A DNA stretch of 64,000 bases, from the NCBI GenBank assembly GCA_025267735.1, contig CM046307.1:47845395-47909394 (forward strand), given 5' to 3'. Each line of letters begins with the position of its first letter. The stretch's first letter is position 1. Source of the stretch: Mactra quadrangularis. Lineage: Eukaryota > Mollusca > Bivalvia > Venerida > Mactridae. Made by a program: the position numbers and the translations under genes. Below, piece by piece: positions 34,410-46,854 of the stretch. The notes beneath the pieces are model-generated. The model worked only from the letters and a program-made list of their open reading frames with translations. It was not told where the DNA came from and searched no databases.

Positions 34410-36778
34410 ATGAGCGTGAAGACAGCTGAAATTTAGAACTAAAGAAAACAAAATCGATGAGATAAAAGACGAATAGCCTTTGTCTGATCTTTAAGTCTTC
34501 CGGGTAATTAGGTTATTTAGAAATATTAGAGACCATACCAATAAGTTCCACATAATACAAATGTATTTGACGTTGATCGATAAACTGTTTTAGCAAAATT
34601 TCTGAAGAAACACTTTATGAAAAAAGTCATAGATGCAAAACATATGCAAAAGTACATTACTTGCCTTAACTGACTTCGAATAGCCATTACTTACATTAAG
34701 TATTACACAATTATTTATGTGATCATTCTAAAAATAGCATGCGATGAGCTGTGTATGATTATTTTAACAAAGTCTATTTTATCGTAAAGGGTTATGCGAC
34801 AAAATAAAAATGCTAAAGTAAACATTTCCGAGAATGTTTTCTTTAGGACTATAAAATACTTATCGTCTTCCACACATTATTTTGTTACATTGAAACATCA
34901 ACCGTTTCAAAAGTTGTACGTATCAGAACATTAATGATATTTCTATTATTGATTTTTATAAATAGAAAGTATCAAACAGCAATTAATTCTTTTACACCAA
35001 CACTTTTCCTATAGAGGAATTCTCGTAAAGAGGTTTAGAAACATATTATGTCGTTCTTTAGCTGGGACACACAGACAAGAAATAGCGTAAATAATTATTT
35101 TTGTCAAAGGAGAAATTATCTTTATCCCATTACTTTCTTCTTTAAACACATTTATCTTTGCAAAAATTAGATAATACAAAATAATTTGGCGAAATTATTA
35201 TTGTTCTATGAAATGTCTTCTCCTGTTGTTTTGTAGATTTGTGAGTAAATGTATGGTATTTAAGAATATAGATAGACACAGTACCACCAAGTTTCTAGAT
35301 ATATCAAACTCTTTTTTTATCTGACGCACTGATTTCGTCACAACGATTGAGAGTGATACACATGTTTGTAACTTAGAATTTATTAGTATTGAATCCGCTT
35401 TCTTGTCCATCAGTACTGTGATCGTAGGACGAAGTATCTTGCCTCAGGAAACAATAGGGTGTGTGTTTGAATTTTATATGAAACAATGTAGAGCTGGCTA
35501 TCCGATTGTCAGTTATTTATTACTATTGTACTTATCATTAGCACTTGTATAAGCCAATCCTGCAAGTAGCATATAATTATGTTTATTAAATTTGTCAGAC
35601 AACAGTTTCCAGAAAATATCACAAAAAGTAAATGTCAATGTGGCTTCTGATAGTCATCTCGCCAATGTAAATTAGCAATGAATTGAAATTTTATCTTGTT
35701 TGTATCCTTTTGATATTAAGATCATATTTACATTTCTGTATACGTTTTCCATTAGTACAATAGGTAATTATCAAACTCTTGTAATGTTGTCTATAAGTTA
35801 TAAAATGATTAAAATCTCTGGGTTGTAGTGTATGCAATACAATCGTTTGCACAAACGTATAATTGTCGGTCGCCAGAATCGTTACGGCGTCAAAAATTAT
35901 GGTGTGTAAAACAACGATTTAATCTCTTTAGAATTTTCGCACGACCATAAAATTAAAGACCGTTCAATTTAATTAGGAATATTACAAGCTTAGGAAAAAT
36001 ATTAATTGTCGAGAAGTTGAAATGTGCAGGCATAAAAATCGACACTATATGGCAAGCGAATACAAAAAAAACATTCAGACAGTCCACACTACTGATTGTG
36101 AGCGTTCAAACATTAAACAGAACCTAGATTAGTTTTCTCTGCAATAATTTAAGGAAAATACAAATCGTATATCAATAGTTGATTTTCTTAGCGGAATGAT
36201 TTTGTCTCGGATGTAGATAAATTTAAAATTCTATCTTAATATTTTGCTGGTTGTTTGATCTGATTGTTTTGTATCGTCGGCAATTTGTACTTTCCATAAA
36301 ATTTGTGTATGTAAACTTGTGTGTTTTATCACATACAATTGATTACTTGTTATATCAACAGAAATCACAAAATCACGTGCATACATTGATTGGTAGAAAT
36401 AAAAAAAAATGTATGAAATGGTTAAATAAATGAACCATAATTTGTAGATTATTAAAAATGAAAATAGCTGTAAATTACTATTTTAGGCATACTGTTATTT
36501 AAATAGTTAAAATATATGTTATTAATTGCTTTCATCTTTTAAAGCAAATGCGACTATATAATATAATTTTAATGTTAAAAAATTAAATAAACAAAACCAA
36601 GGACATCGTCATTTTAATGCGATGTCCTCCAAAAAGTCTTGGACAATATCATCTGCAAAAATTTCATAATTAGCATTGATTATAATATCTACATTAGAAT
36701 AAATTTAATAACAGTAAAATACACTGCGAAATGCATGATACGTTTTCTTAAAAATATGTTTGTGTATAAACTTTGGCC

Positions 36779-37085
36779 CGCTTTGGCTAGCTCAGTTGGT
36801 AGCGCATAAGTGTACTGATCGAGGGGTCGTAGGTTCGATTCCCGGGCGGTGCATACTTATGTGGGGCGTGATCATAAAATAATTTTCTACGGACATTTTC
36901 TCTTCTACCACTGATTCTAAAACATTTAGGGTAGTAGTCAGTCACTGAGGAAAGTATGCGCATAGTGGTTGGTTAACAACTAAATCTAGAGATTAAGCCT
37001 TTCCAGGAACAGTGAGTAGGTGGACTGACCGCCTTGTTATCACCTATATAATGTGCTGCTACGGCGTTAAACCCAACAAAAAATA
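36779..37085 (+). mobile_element. tRNA-derived SINE, nearly complete
   Basis: The head 'ggctagctcagttggtagcg' (A box) and 'gtaggttcgattcccgggcg' (B box) are well preserved. The body includes 'attaagcctttccaggaaca' and the tail is 'gcgttaaacccaacaaaaa'. C3 at about 46855-46903 keeps only the tail ('ttgcaacggtattaagccca'), so a SINE stood at this junction before the duplication. It is a transposon, not a tRNA gene. Confidence 0.9.
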
Positions 37086-37237
37086 TATATTTTGTACAGC
37101 ACTTTAAGTGTTAAAGCTTCTTTTTTGAAACATATTCCCTTTTTAGATTGATTGATTGATTCATGAAATATATACACTAACCAATTCCAGTCATGACTAT
37201 ACCAACATTGATAGGTGTCTTACAATCATATGTATTT

Positions 37238-37297
37238 TTTCGGCGCGATATAAGCTTTCTATGTTTGTGCGTCGTAAAACCCAAACAAACAAACAAA
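37238..37297 (+). mobile_element. Truncated retroposon 3' tail with 11-bp target duplication
   Basis: 'cggcgcgatataagctttct' ... 'cgtaaaacccaaacaaacaa' is inserted between two exact copies of 'catatgtattt' (37227-37237 and 37298-37308). The aligned site in C3 (about 47040) has a single near-match 'ttatatgtatttactcc' and no insert. This is a 5'-truncated, (ACAA)n-tailed SINE or LINE end moved by reverse transcription. Confidence 0.85.
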
Positions 37298-38414
37298 CAT
37301 ATGTATTTACTCCTATATAACTGTCAATTATAACGTCGGTATTACTTCTAATAGAGTTTCTATCAAACTGTTTAAATCAAACCTGCTTGACGATTAACTG
37401 ACAGTCCATAAATACATGGTAACATTCAGGTTTAGACGAGAGAATTGTAAGTTTCATGCGAGGATAAATAATCAATGGTTTGCGAGGAAATTACGTTTTT
37501 GTTTATCCGATACAAATACATCACTGTCACAATCGTCACGAAAGTAGATTTATACTTTGCAATTAAGTAACTACAATAATAACTGGAGAGCATAATAAGG
37601 CGTTAATGTGTGATAATTTAGAAGAAAATTACTATTCTGACTTTACAGTTAATTTTCCAAGAGCTTGATAAACAGGAAACCACATGATAGAACTAAATAT
37701 AGAATATCCAACGATGCTTAGCATTTGAAAGCAACAACGTTAATATCAATGAAATGACACTATAAACAACAGTTTCGAAGGAACAAAAACTAAATTCGCA
37801 AATTGGAAAAGTTAAACCTATACATGTATTACCAGATATGATATTAAGAAGTATTTATTTGGTAATTAGAATCTACGTTTAATTTTATTGGATAAAAGAA
37901 CGGAACGTTTTTGCTACACATTTATTTGTATACCTATCTGTCTGACTGTGCCAGAAAGCCTCATGGAATATACCACTTGGACGTTTTGTTGATTAAATAT
38001 AATGCTTTAAATTTACTGATATTCATAATTTTTCAAGAGTAAAAATATTTAGAGCACATCACAGTAACAAGTTAAGAAACTGGGACTTAAAATAACTTTC
38101 GAATTGATATGTTACGTTATGTATTAATAAAATTGATACATGATTTGTTGGGAATTCTGTACAGTGATAGCTTATTAGGTAAAAAAGCGTATTATGTACT
38201 TTAATAATAAAATTGTCATGTTGTTAGGGAACTTATATATTTATTTACATGACTGAACGGTGCTAACTAAATTCCATATAACCCTTATATAAATGTTATC
38301 CTACATACTAACATCTAAACACACTATTTAAATAGAAAAAAACATTGCTTATTGATGATAATATTACGCAGCAAATAAACAAGAACCAAAAGCTGAGATA
38401 CAAATGAATTAATA

Positions 38415-38540
38415 ATTCAACATTTTCATATCATAATCGTCAAACAATTGTTCAACATCTCAGTTTTGTGGACTGTCTCTAGTGAATAGATTGATTGAAT
38501 CTCGAGACGACTTGATAAGAGATGAAATCTCACAGACGTT
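38415..38540 (-). pseudogene. Exon-like relic, B1 copy with internal stop
   Basis: The minus strand reads NVCEISSLIKSSRDSINLFT then RDSPQN and a TGA where B2 has TGT, then DVEQLFDDYDMKM. B2 (48128-48241) reads through that cysteine. The frame, hydrophilic helical character and differential damage parallel the A1/A2 relics. Confidence 0.3.
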
Positions 38541-38544
38541 TTTA

Positions 38545-39875
38545 ATTAAATACTTACTTCTATAAATGACATATTGGATGAAATTTGGTACATTTCACTA
38601 AAATATTTGTCATAGATTTGTCATGGATTTAGATCACTGAGTCAATGTTATGTTTGGTGAGAGAGGATTTTGCAAGAATTAAAGTTCATCTGATATGCCT
38701 TGAAATGGAGTTACGAAAGCGATGGTTTTAAACTAAGAAACACGGTATACTTTGAATAACAAGTTTGTTGAAAGATGTTATTTTCCTTTCGGGTCTGTCG
38801 TTACTTAAGAAGTTTTGTTTAAGCTTATCTGTTAGCAGTAAATAAATGTAAAATGAAAGCTGAAAAATCATGCTTTGATATCACTTTGTTAAGATTGTTA
38901 TCAAATACAAATTATTCAAAACGTTAACTTATTCGATAAAATGTTTGACTTCAAATCCATGATTCGATATCAAAACAGCACACACGTACTCCCGTGGAGT
39001 CATTCTAGCGATTGGAAATGAAACTCAGTACATATTAGTTCTATAAATTGATCAGTGTATAAACCATAGAAAAAATGAACCCAAATGCTTATTTATAAAG
39101 CACTGTATAGACAAGTATATTATATAATATAGTGATATACTACTGGATCAATTCACAAAAAAGTGATGACAACAGCGCAGTAAATGATAAAACACAGACA
39201 ATATCTAGTCTCTTGAGGACCGTTATCGTACAGATAACTATCATATAACATATATAGTGTAATAATGATATTTATATAAATGTTTTATATAACAACATTA
39301 CCAGCTACATATAGAGTAAATATCCAACAAAACAAGTCTATAAAATCATATGATAGCCGTAGAAATGTTGATAATATAATGTGACAGACGATCAAAGATA
39401 TGCATGGCGCTATCGTTTATCGTAAGCTTGAGGAAACGCTGACAATTTATCAGCTTGAGTCCAAGTATTATGCATCAAAATCAAGCTTTATCTAGAATTA
39501 ATATCCAACATAACATAAAAACCTGTTATGGTAGTACAAAGAAATAAATGTCTGATCACAATGATACGAAAATACAGACAAAAATAATTGTCAATAAAAT
39601 TACATGTAATTAAGTTAAGCTCATAAATAAACAGTGCGTTTTATGTACTGTCAGTTTTGGACTAAACTTCCTTTGTTTTGGAGTAACTCATCTATATATC
39701 CACACGATTTAATCGTGTAAACTAAACATCAACTATCCTGGTGTCAGTGTTACGGAATATGTTTTGATTGTTTTGCCACTGTCAGTTCCAAGGCTGAACG
39801 CTCTTCAAGTTCTATTTTGTTATTTGTATGTGGTGCCATTTTTATGACAAAATGTTTGAAAAAAAAAAATTGAAA
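38545..39875. other. Gene-less part of unit B1
   Basis: Collinear with about 48245-49570. AT-rich, with no conserved coding frame. Confidence 0.5.
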
Positions 39876-39877
39876 TT

Positions 39878-39940
39878 GCTACCTCTTGAATGTTAATGAA
39901 GTCTGTGTGTTTTACTGCCGTTCCTGTTATGTTTTCATGC
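39878..39940 (-). repeat. Polar-tail module in B1
   Basis: The minus strand reads ITGTAVKHTDFINIQEVAIS and remains open for about 45 more codons. B2 (49571-49633) reads ITETAVKHTYFINSQGEAIL in the same frame but stops earlier. Confidence 0.4.
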
Positions 39941-40378
39941 TTTTTACTAAAATGTAAACACACCATTTACAAAAAAAATGAACTAAGTCGTAATTGAATA
40001 GTCTAATTATGAAAGCTATAAGGATGAGTCAATAATCAAAATGCAATACAACAAAGATATAGATCTAATGATCCTTTTTAATGGAGTATTATAACTTAAA
40101 TGCTTCTATAACAATTAAAACAATATAATTGAAGTACGCTTCCTGCAAGCTTTTAGTCTGACTTATAAGAATCAACATTTCATTAGTGCTACAAAAATAT
40201 CTTACGGGATCTATATGTTATCCTTTCTAGCCAAACAAAAACAAGTACGACTGGCATAAGCTAATATATCAAGTTGTGTTTGTCTGTAGGGCAGCAACAA
40301 CCTCACTAGATCTATTTATTTATATGATTAAATTGTGAACCCTTCAAGTAGACAGATATTTAGGCGACAAAAATATAT

Positions 40379-40440
40379 TTCTTCTTCTGGTTTTAGACAC
40401 AGAAACTATTTCTTCTTCTGGTTTTAGACACAGAAACTAT
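40379..40440. repeat. Exact 31-bp tandem duplication, private to B1
   Basis: A 31-base unit containing 'ggttttagacacagaaacta' occurs twice without a difference (40379-40409 and 40410-40440). B2 near 50093 has one copy. Confidence 0.9.
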
Positions 40441-40861
40441 CTCCGCAAAGATTGATAAAATTACTTGGTTAACACCAGATTTACCAAGTGTAAATAAAGT
40501 AAGAATGTTATCCAAAAGTATGAATTTCGTTATAATACATAATTGATAAACAAATGAATCATGAATTTTTGTTTGTAATAATGCATTTATTATTGACAAA
40601 TTATATATAATTTGATTTGTTATCCATGTTTTCGTTATTTGTTTGTTGCGTCCTTTCATACAAAAATTTAATAAAAAATTATTTGGTTTTTTTGCTGTGT
40701 TAGAGGACTGTATTGTATAATGTTAACAAATTACTCTAAGCAAAATTGTTTTAAAAAGTTCGTTATGATATGATACAAAAACTTAAACATCTTAAAAGAT
40801 TTAAGCATATAATATATAAATTTGTATGACACTTATGGATGTATAAGAGCATAATTGAAAG

Positions 40862-40985
40862 TCACTGACAGTAACAGCTGGCATTTACGACCAACAATGA
40901 CAAAATCTATAGAATGACAGAAGTATAGCATTTGATGATCTTAGCGAATTTCTAGATAATTAAGTTATTCTGAAATTAAAAAAAA
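40862..40985 (-). repeat. Hydrophobic-segment module in B1
   Basis: 'taacagctggcatttacgac' ... 'caaaatctatagaatgacag' is homologous to the module in A. The minus strand from an ATG reads MLYFCHSIDFVIVGRKCQLL then LSVTF before a stop. B2 is at 50579-50700. A second diverged copy follows at about 41381-41460 (minus: ISLMVSILAKVEVIVIRLSF). Confidence 0.35.
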
Positions 40986-41469
40986 ACCTAGAGAACGTTA
41001 AAAGAATAACAAAACTATGGCATTTGAAAATGTACGATTTCAGATTATATACAGTAAAAGTTGTTGTATATCAAAAGTTGTGTATTAAAGGCCGCTTACA
41101 AGTCTCAAATAACGTGAAATGTTCTACTAAATCATGGAATACTATTCTTCAGGCATTATATTGGATTTTAATAACTCTACAAAACCCTCTTGTGAATTTC
41201 TAATGATAACACTTTATAAACCAATATTACTCAAGCAAATTCCTTCAAATCCTTCATTTAAAAACATTTTTATCATAATAAGTCAATGTGTCAGAATCTC
41301 AAAGCAGAATTAATTTCTTGCTAATGTCATATTATTTCATGGAATATCTAGGAAATAATGGAAAGAAAGACGGATGACGATTACCTCTACTTTTGCCAAA
41401 ATCGATACCATCAACGAAATTATTATGTTTTAACTACGAAAGATTAAGATGTTTAGAAATGAAAACGTT

Positions 41470-42713
41470 TTTGTTACATTGAAAGACTAACTTGTTTAAA
41501 ATCATAGTTGAGGATTGCATAGAATTAAAAGGGAAAAAACACAAAATGTCAAAAAACCGCCATGTTAGACAGAACAAACCCTTCTAGCAGATATATCATA
41601 ATTATGATGCTAAATATTATACTTTAGAAATCAGGCCGTCCTTGAAATTAAACCGTTGGTTTATAACTGAAGGGTAGGTTAAATTGCTTAATCCAAAACA
41701 ACTTGTTTTGTATGTTCTAACTTGAACATGGTCGGGCAAGTGTGTGGTTGGTACGCCCAGAACCTGATTTTTAAAACTTTCAGTTGCAATTGTTTTGAAT
41801 CTGTCCGTTTCTAATGTTTCTAGTAGTGTTTTTAACAATAATTAAAGGATAACAATATATTTTTATGTTTGCCATGATCTTAGCTTTGACTTATGGCAAA
41901 TTGACGTCTAAATGACAAATAGCAGTATATTTATGAGCAAACATAAAAACTTACGACTCAGCTCATGAATTGCTTAAATGGCATGTTAACTATGCAGTTG
42001 CACTTAGAAAGGTGTGGCACATAGTGTAAATAAAAAAAGTCTGACACTTCTTTTGGTCTGAATAGAGATAATTGAGTTTCTTTGCAATGTACAGATGGCT
42101 GTTAAACACACATTTAAAAGAAAAACATATTTTTGTAAATTGTAATATTGCCTGCTGAGAGTCAGTTTACACTTCTATTATTGTTCTGATCCAGAATCCA
42201 TTTGTATAAATGATATACAGTTATAGTGTTTGACAGTTACATAGAAAACAAGGAAATTATAACTAAATTTAACAACCTTCGACACGAGATACGTTGCTGG
42301 ACGAGACGGGTGATTTAGCAAAGAAAATTCGAGGAAAGGGAACATATGACATTCAAATGGTGAACACCCCGGTATGCAAACGACATATGGCAAGCACATC
42401 AATACCGAAGATGCCACACAAATGGATCTATAGCTCTTGTTGTTGTCCCCGATTTTGATGGCATGACACTTATTTTGATGCGTGCACTTTATACAAACTC
42501 ATGAATGATGTATCACAGGAACTGGTACAAATACTAAGTAGTCATGTAAATCTGGTGCCATACATTCAGTTCCTTGATGTTATAATTGGAAATAAAGAAA
42601 ATGAAGTAACAAAAATGTAATAAATCTTACTTGTGTCGATAGAAATATCGGAAAACACAATTGGAAAAGAAATTGTTGAACTATTTAAAAGATGAAAGTA
42701 ATCAGGTGCCAAA
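41470..42713. other. Gene-less part of unit B1
   Basis: Collinear with about 51170-52085, except that about 41540-41850 has no clear counterpart in B2. Open frames on both strands near 42180-42420 are not supported, because B1/B2 changes fall evenly over codon positions. Confidence 0.5.
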
Positions 42714-42928
42714 ATGATTTTTTCTGTCATAAAAATTTTACACTCTGTAATTTTTCCTTATTCTAACATAAAAATAATATGGAAGTATTCATTGTCATGT
42801 AATTGTAAAAAGAAAATTATGTAGTTGGACTTCCATAAATATCTATGTTAAAAAAGGCAAAAATGCCGAAACGTCATTAAATGGAGAAAAATTACTGAGT
42901 GTAAAATTTTTATGACAGAAAAAATCAT
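42714..42928. mobile_element. MITE with about 40-bp terminal inverted repeats
   Basis: 'atgattttttctgtcataaa' at 42714 is mirrored by 'tttatgacagaaaaaatcat' ending 42928, and pairing continues through 'ttttacactc'. The interior includes 'ggcaaaaatgccgaaacg'. Only eroded end-pieces are visible at the B2 position (about 52095-52365), so it was present before B duplicated. Confidence 0.75.
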
Positions 42929-43073
42929 ATAACCTTGGTATTTGAAATCTCTGATACAGACATTATGTGATTGAATTATATAATTTCTCCGTTACACCGT
43001 TAATGGATCTGTATTTCTAGGTTTTATTTCTTTATAACTTAATCAACTGTATTACTCTGAGTTAAAACAAAAG

Positions 43074-43535
43074 TTGTGTTTAGTTGGTGGGATCGATTTT
43101 GGCACCATTTGTTGTAAATCCATTTTAAGTTTTATGAAATACAAATCAAACATTATACTGTTTTATACGTTCACTAGCATAAACGAATCTGATTTATGGT
43201 TTGGCCATTGGATTTTACAAAACATCAGCGGTAGAAATGTTTCAATTAGGTCAACCAGCGGTTTAATAGGCTATATTTTTATTTGCCTTTTTTGTGTAAA
43301 TATAAGATATCAGCAACATCACATTCATTTCTCAATTACAATAATTACTATGAATTTATTTCTCAATAATTTCGTGAAGTTTATAAATACATTTTGCTTA
43401 TCATAGAACCTAGAGTTTAATTTCCAAGTGGCAATTATTTTGCTACAGTCTGGTCCATTGTTGAAACCCAAGGTACTTGGTTTAGTTATTTAATGTGGTG
43501 TCTTTTTATAACAAAAGTTTGAAAATTTACAAATA
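43074..43535. other. Gene-less part of unit B1
   Basis: A 110-codon plus frame starts at 43074, but its B2 counterpart (about 52530-52900) is broken by several indels and no domain is recognisable. Treated as non-coding. Confidence 0.4.
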
Positions 43536-43540
43536 AAAAT

Positions 43541-44244
43541 TTCTTTTCTTTTGACTGTGTGGAAGATCTGTGGTTTATTACTGTTGTTGTCCCTGATACA
43601 TTTCAGACTTATAATTTTTAAATATATGTTTAATCCATACCTGGTATATTAATATGGTATACATTGCTATTAAACATTATTTATTCAGTGAGATACAATA
43701 CAATAATGTTCCATTAAGACATAATAGACATCATCTGTGTATTATCAGTTACTATTTTACTGTCTACACTTGTTGTAATTGATCCCTCCATTTTATTTTT
43801 ATATCACACTACACAAACTTTTATCCTTTTTATCTATTTGTGCTAACATACAAGTCTGTCAGATACTGCGCTATGAATCATGTTAAAAAATATTTATGTT
43901 CCTGAAACCACTACGCAACATTAACATTCTAATAATTTCTCTGTTTAACCAAACTAAACGAAATTAAATGTTTTGTTGCTACGCATTACCTTGCTATCCA
44001 ATAAAACTTTTAAAGCGGTAATGTAACCCACGCCAAGAGGAAATAATTTTGTCACTGTCCATCCAAGATGGAAACCCTTAGTTTTTTTATATTCGTTAGA
44101 TTTTTGTAACAAAAGTTCTCAAATCTTATACACATCACGCTCTTTGCGTTTTGGCTGTGATTGGGAAGATTTGTGGGCTTTTTATAATTTTATATGTTCA
44201 GGCTTGTGTTTTTATTGTTGCTGTTTCTTATATATTTTCAGACT
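43541..44244 (-). repeat. Two polar-tail modules within the first B1 subrepeat
   Basis: Module copies at 43541-43610 and 44133-44244 ('ctctttgcgttttggctgtg') lie in the first of two direct subrepeats of about 1 kb. The first has TAA early in the minus frame; the second is expanded by inserted sequence. Confidence 0.5.
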
Positions 44245-44289
44245 TCGTTTTATTTAAACAAAGTTAAATCCATACATATTATTTCAAAA

Positions 44290-44572
44290 GCCGCCGGCTA
44301 CCTCAGTTGGTAGCCCGCAAGTCTACTGATCGAGGGCTAGTGTGTTCGATTCCCGGGAGGGGCATTCTTTTGTCGTCATGAAAGTATTTCTACGGCCATT
44401 CTACCACCTACCAATGACTTTTAATTATGTAGGGAAGCTGTCAGTCACTGACGAAAGTATGTGCTAAGGAATTGGTTAACAACTAAATCCAGAGATTAAG
44501 CCTTTCCAGGAACAGTGAGTAGGTTGACTGTGCGCAGTTATATGACCTACACAATGTTAAACCCAAAAAAAA
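44290..44572 (+). mobile_element. tRNA-derived SINE between two B1 subrepeats
   Basis: The head 'ggctacctcagttggtagcc' and B box 'gtgttcgattcccgggagg' are followed by the body 'attaagcctttccaggaaca' and an A-rich 'gttaaacccaaaaaaaaaa' tail. It belongs to the family of 8186-8511 and 36779-37085 and is absent from B2. Confidence 0.85.
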
Positions 44573-44600
44573 AATATTTTAAAAATCTAAACATATTTTT

Positions 44601-45170
44601 CTCCTTGCTTTATGGTTCTGTGAAAGAGCTGTGTATTTTGCTGTTGCTGATACAGATATGTTTTAAGACTTCTATTTATTAATATATTTTTAATCCATAC
44701 CTATGTTAATTCTGTATACATTACAAGTGAACATTATTTATTCAGTGAGATACAATACAATATGGTTCCTCTAGGACATAATAGATATCATCTGTGTAAT
44801 ATCAGTTACCATTTTACTATCTACACGTGTTGTTATTGATCCCTCGGTTTTATCATCATATCTCATTAGGCAAGCTTTCATTCTTTCTATCCATCTGTTC
44901 TAACATACAAGTCTGTATGATACTGCACTAAGCATGATGGGTAAAAACGTTCGTTTAACTTTCTCACATGTCAATGTTTAAATTCTAATATTATCTGTTT
45001 TGATTGTAATGAATTTTTTGTTGCTACGTAAGATCTTGTTTTCATTATTTGTTGGTGGGTTCATTTCTATAATTCGCTTTAAAATTCAAAAATTACATAT
45101 CCCTCTTTGCTTTTTGCCTGTGCGGCAAGTCTAATTTTACAATTGTTGTTCGTGATATGGTTTCACAATT
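44601..45170 (-). repeat. Second B1 subrepeat with two tail modules
   Basis: Direct repeat of 43.5-44.0 kb: 'cattatttattcagtgagat' at 43674 and 44733. B2 has one copy (53160). Tail modules are at 44601-44670 and 45099-45170; the latter reads ETISRTTIVKLDLPHRQKAK on the minus strand before a stop. Confidence 0.6.
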
Positions 45171-45199
45171 CTTTGCATAAACTATGAGCAATCTGAAAC

Positions 45200-46850
45200 A
45201 GTACTTATTTTTGTATTTCAAAACTAACATTGTTTGGAAACAATTCTAATATTATTTTTCTGACGTAAACTGGTTTTAACCAAATCTTTGTTCAGACTGT
45301 TTATTTCGTAATTACTCAGAAACCTTAATTCAGAAATTTGACTGTACGTTATATCGTCTAAATAACAGTCTGCTAGAGAAGACCACGATTTGGCCATATA
45401 ATGAATGGGTGATATTATTTAATAACTATCTTCAAGGCTGACACAATTTGATGTATTGGTTTAGGATGATATTAAGCTTTGTCTTCTTATACCTAGAATA
45501 GATTGTCTGTTGGTACTGAGAGAGATTTGCTAGAAAAAATGAAAGATTTATAAATACTTACGTACAGTAAAGTTCTACTATCTGGACAACCGAAATCGAT
45601 GGTCTTTATAGCGCTTTGTTCTTGATATGTGTGTCTCTTTCTTTAGAATAAGGCATTTGTGTGTCTTCAATTGGGACTTAAAATGCACCAAAAATCTCGC
45701 ATGATTTTGCAAAAATTCAAAGAGGTCTTCATAGAGATTTTTTTTCTGTAGTAGTGCTTGAAGTGCTTACAGTAATCATACATCATTCTATACTGTATAA
45801 GAATCTCTCGTCTGACATTGATTTTAAATAAGTCGAAACTGGAATGAAAGCGAGATAGTGTTAATTCTGCGGAATATAATCACATGTCACATCAAGAAGT
45901 CAAATTTGTTTATATTATAGTTTATAAAACGTCTTCTTCTTTACCCTTTGGTTGTGTGTTCGGTCTGTGTTGTTTGACTGTTACTCTTCGTGATATGCCG
46001 TCATACTATCTAGCAATATTTAAAAAGAATGTTAAGACTTTTTACAAACTTTGACGAATAATTTTAATGACATTCATATACATGTATATGAGAATCCATT
46101 GTTGACAACTATATAAATAGTGCATTTTATAATGTACTTGTATGCATTTTATAAACAAACACAGTTTAGCTATTGTACAGCCCCAGTGAATGCATGTAGT
46201 GTTAATACAAGGCGATCAATGAAATATAGCATATGTTACAGTATTTTTTTCTTGAACAAAATGTTTAAGTCTTTGCAAGAAATTGTAAAATTACACGAGT
46301 TACTGTGCCGTGTTGATTATGAGAGATGTAAAAATGTTGATTAAAACATTTGAAATAATAGATTAAATACAATTGGTGTAATTTTAAGAGGTTTTTAAAT
46401 TCATTAAAAGATAATCCTACTTGAAACATGTAGCCAAATAAACCTAGTAAAGAGATAAACAAGTTCACAACTTTTATATCTTTGTACGTCTAACCTCTTA
46501 AACATAGTCAAATATTGCTTGATTTTGCAAATAACCAAGGTGGTTTCAAATTGGATTTTAACTGTAATTACCATGACGCAAAGAGGTTATCATCTAATAA
46601 AACAAAAAATGACAATGACAAATTAGTATCGGAAGTACAAAAACTTTATTTCTACGCAAACAATTGATTCGTTCTTTCCGCATGAAGACTACCGTTTGAA
46701 GCATTTCAAACATGAATATTCTCCTGATTTCATAGGCAATTAATATATCGCCATGAGTCATGATAAAACAGGATAACAAGAACTCTTATAGAAGTATTAC
46801 CGACGTTTAGATTGACATCCATAAGATTGTAAGACATCAATCAATGTTGC
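45200..46850. repeat. Duplicated unit D, partial copy 0
   Basis: Starts near 'caaaactaacattgtttgga' (45220), matching 53650 and 57870, and runs to 'gtaagacatcaatcaatgtt' near 46828. A 5'-half-only copy of D1 and D2. It carries an old pogo/Tc1-like 'cagtaaagttctactatc' end at 45565, seen also at 53988. Confidence 0.7.
46265..46468 (-). pseudogene. Paralogous open frame in D0, minus strand
   Basis: A 67-codon frame starting MNLFISLLGLFGYMFQVGLS and containing YYFKCFNQHFYISHNQHG. The D2 frame at 58550-58837 reads ISLVVSLCYLFQVRLFRYEE and FFKCSHPHIFISHNQ, so FQV and ISHNQ align in the same frame. D1 has a local tandem duplication and stops here. A weak decayed-gene candidate. Confidence 0.25.
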
Positions 46851-46854
46851 TTTA

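Larger units (their letters stand above)
30150..34980. repeat. Duplicated unit A, copy 3 (5' part missing)
   Basis: Collinear with the second half of A1/A2: 'ctcatgtcagcaactattat' (30215) matches 13635 and 19313, and 'gggttaggggtcatatgtct' (31076) matches 20037. The part of A upstream of about 13590 is replaced by C1. An A3-only segment at about 32365-33010 does not align with A1/A2. Confidence 0.75.
34980..37700. repeat. Duplicated unit C, copy 2
   Basis: Collinear with C1. It contains a forward SINE (36779-37085) and a small retroposon tail insertion (37238-37297), both absent at the aligned places in C1. A third, truncated C copy lies at about 46870-47300. Confidence 0.7.
37700..45200. 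repeat. Duplicated unit B, copy 1
   Basis: Collinear with B2 (about 47300-53630), offset 9.8 kb falling to 8.4 kb. Anchors: 'gtcctattttgtt'-type sequence near 39810/49510 and 'tgttctgatccagaatccat' at 42182 and 51568. B1 is longer because of an internal repeat of about 1 kb (43.5-44.28 versus 44.58-45.2 kb), a SINE (44290-44572) and small insertions. Confidence 0.8.

Noticed and set aside
36779..36860. tRNA gene (A box, B box, cloverleaf-like start)
   Set aside because: The head continues into a conserved SINE body and A-rich tail and recurs at several sites, so it is a tRNA-derived SINE rather than a tRNA gene.
37147..37162. GATT microsatellite
   Set aside because: Only about four units; present with fewer units in the C3 copy; too short to call as a separate feature.
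42178..42417. Minus-strand frame of 79 codons (and a plus frame) shared by B1 and B2
   Set aside because: By-eye comparison of B1 with B2 (51.57-51.87 kb) gave changes about evenly spread over the three codon positions, with a stop in B2 in the minus frame and several in the plus frame. This is neutral, non-coding behaviour.
43074..43406. 110-codon plus-strand frame
   Set aside because: One of the longest frames, but the B2 counterpart is broken by indels, it is low-complexity hydrophobic AT-rich sequence, and no splice or domain support was found.
45565..45780. Complete pogo/Tc1-like element in D units
   Set aside because: The left end 'cagtaaagttctactatc' is recognisable but no matching inverted right end was found in D0, D1 or D2, so only the B2 element (52144-52308) is called complete.
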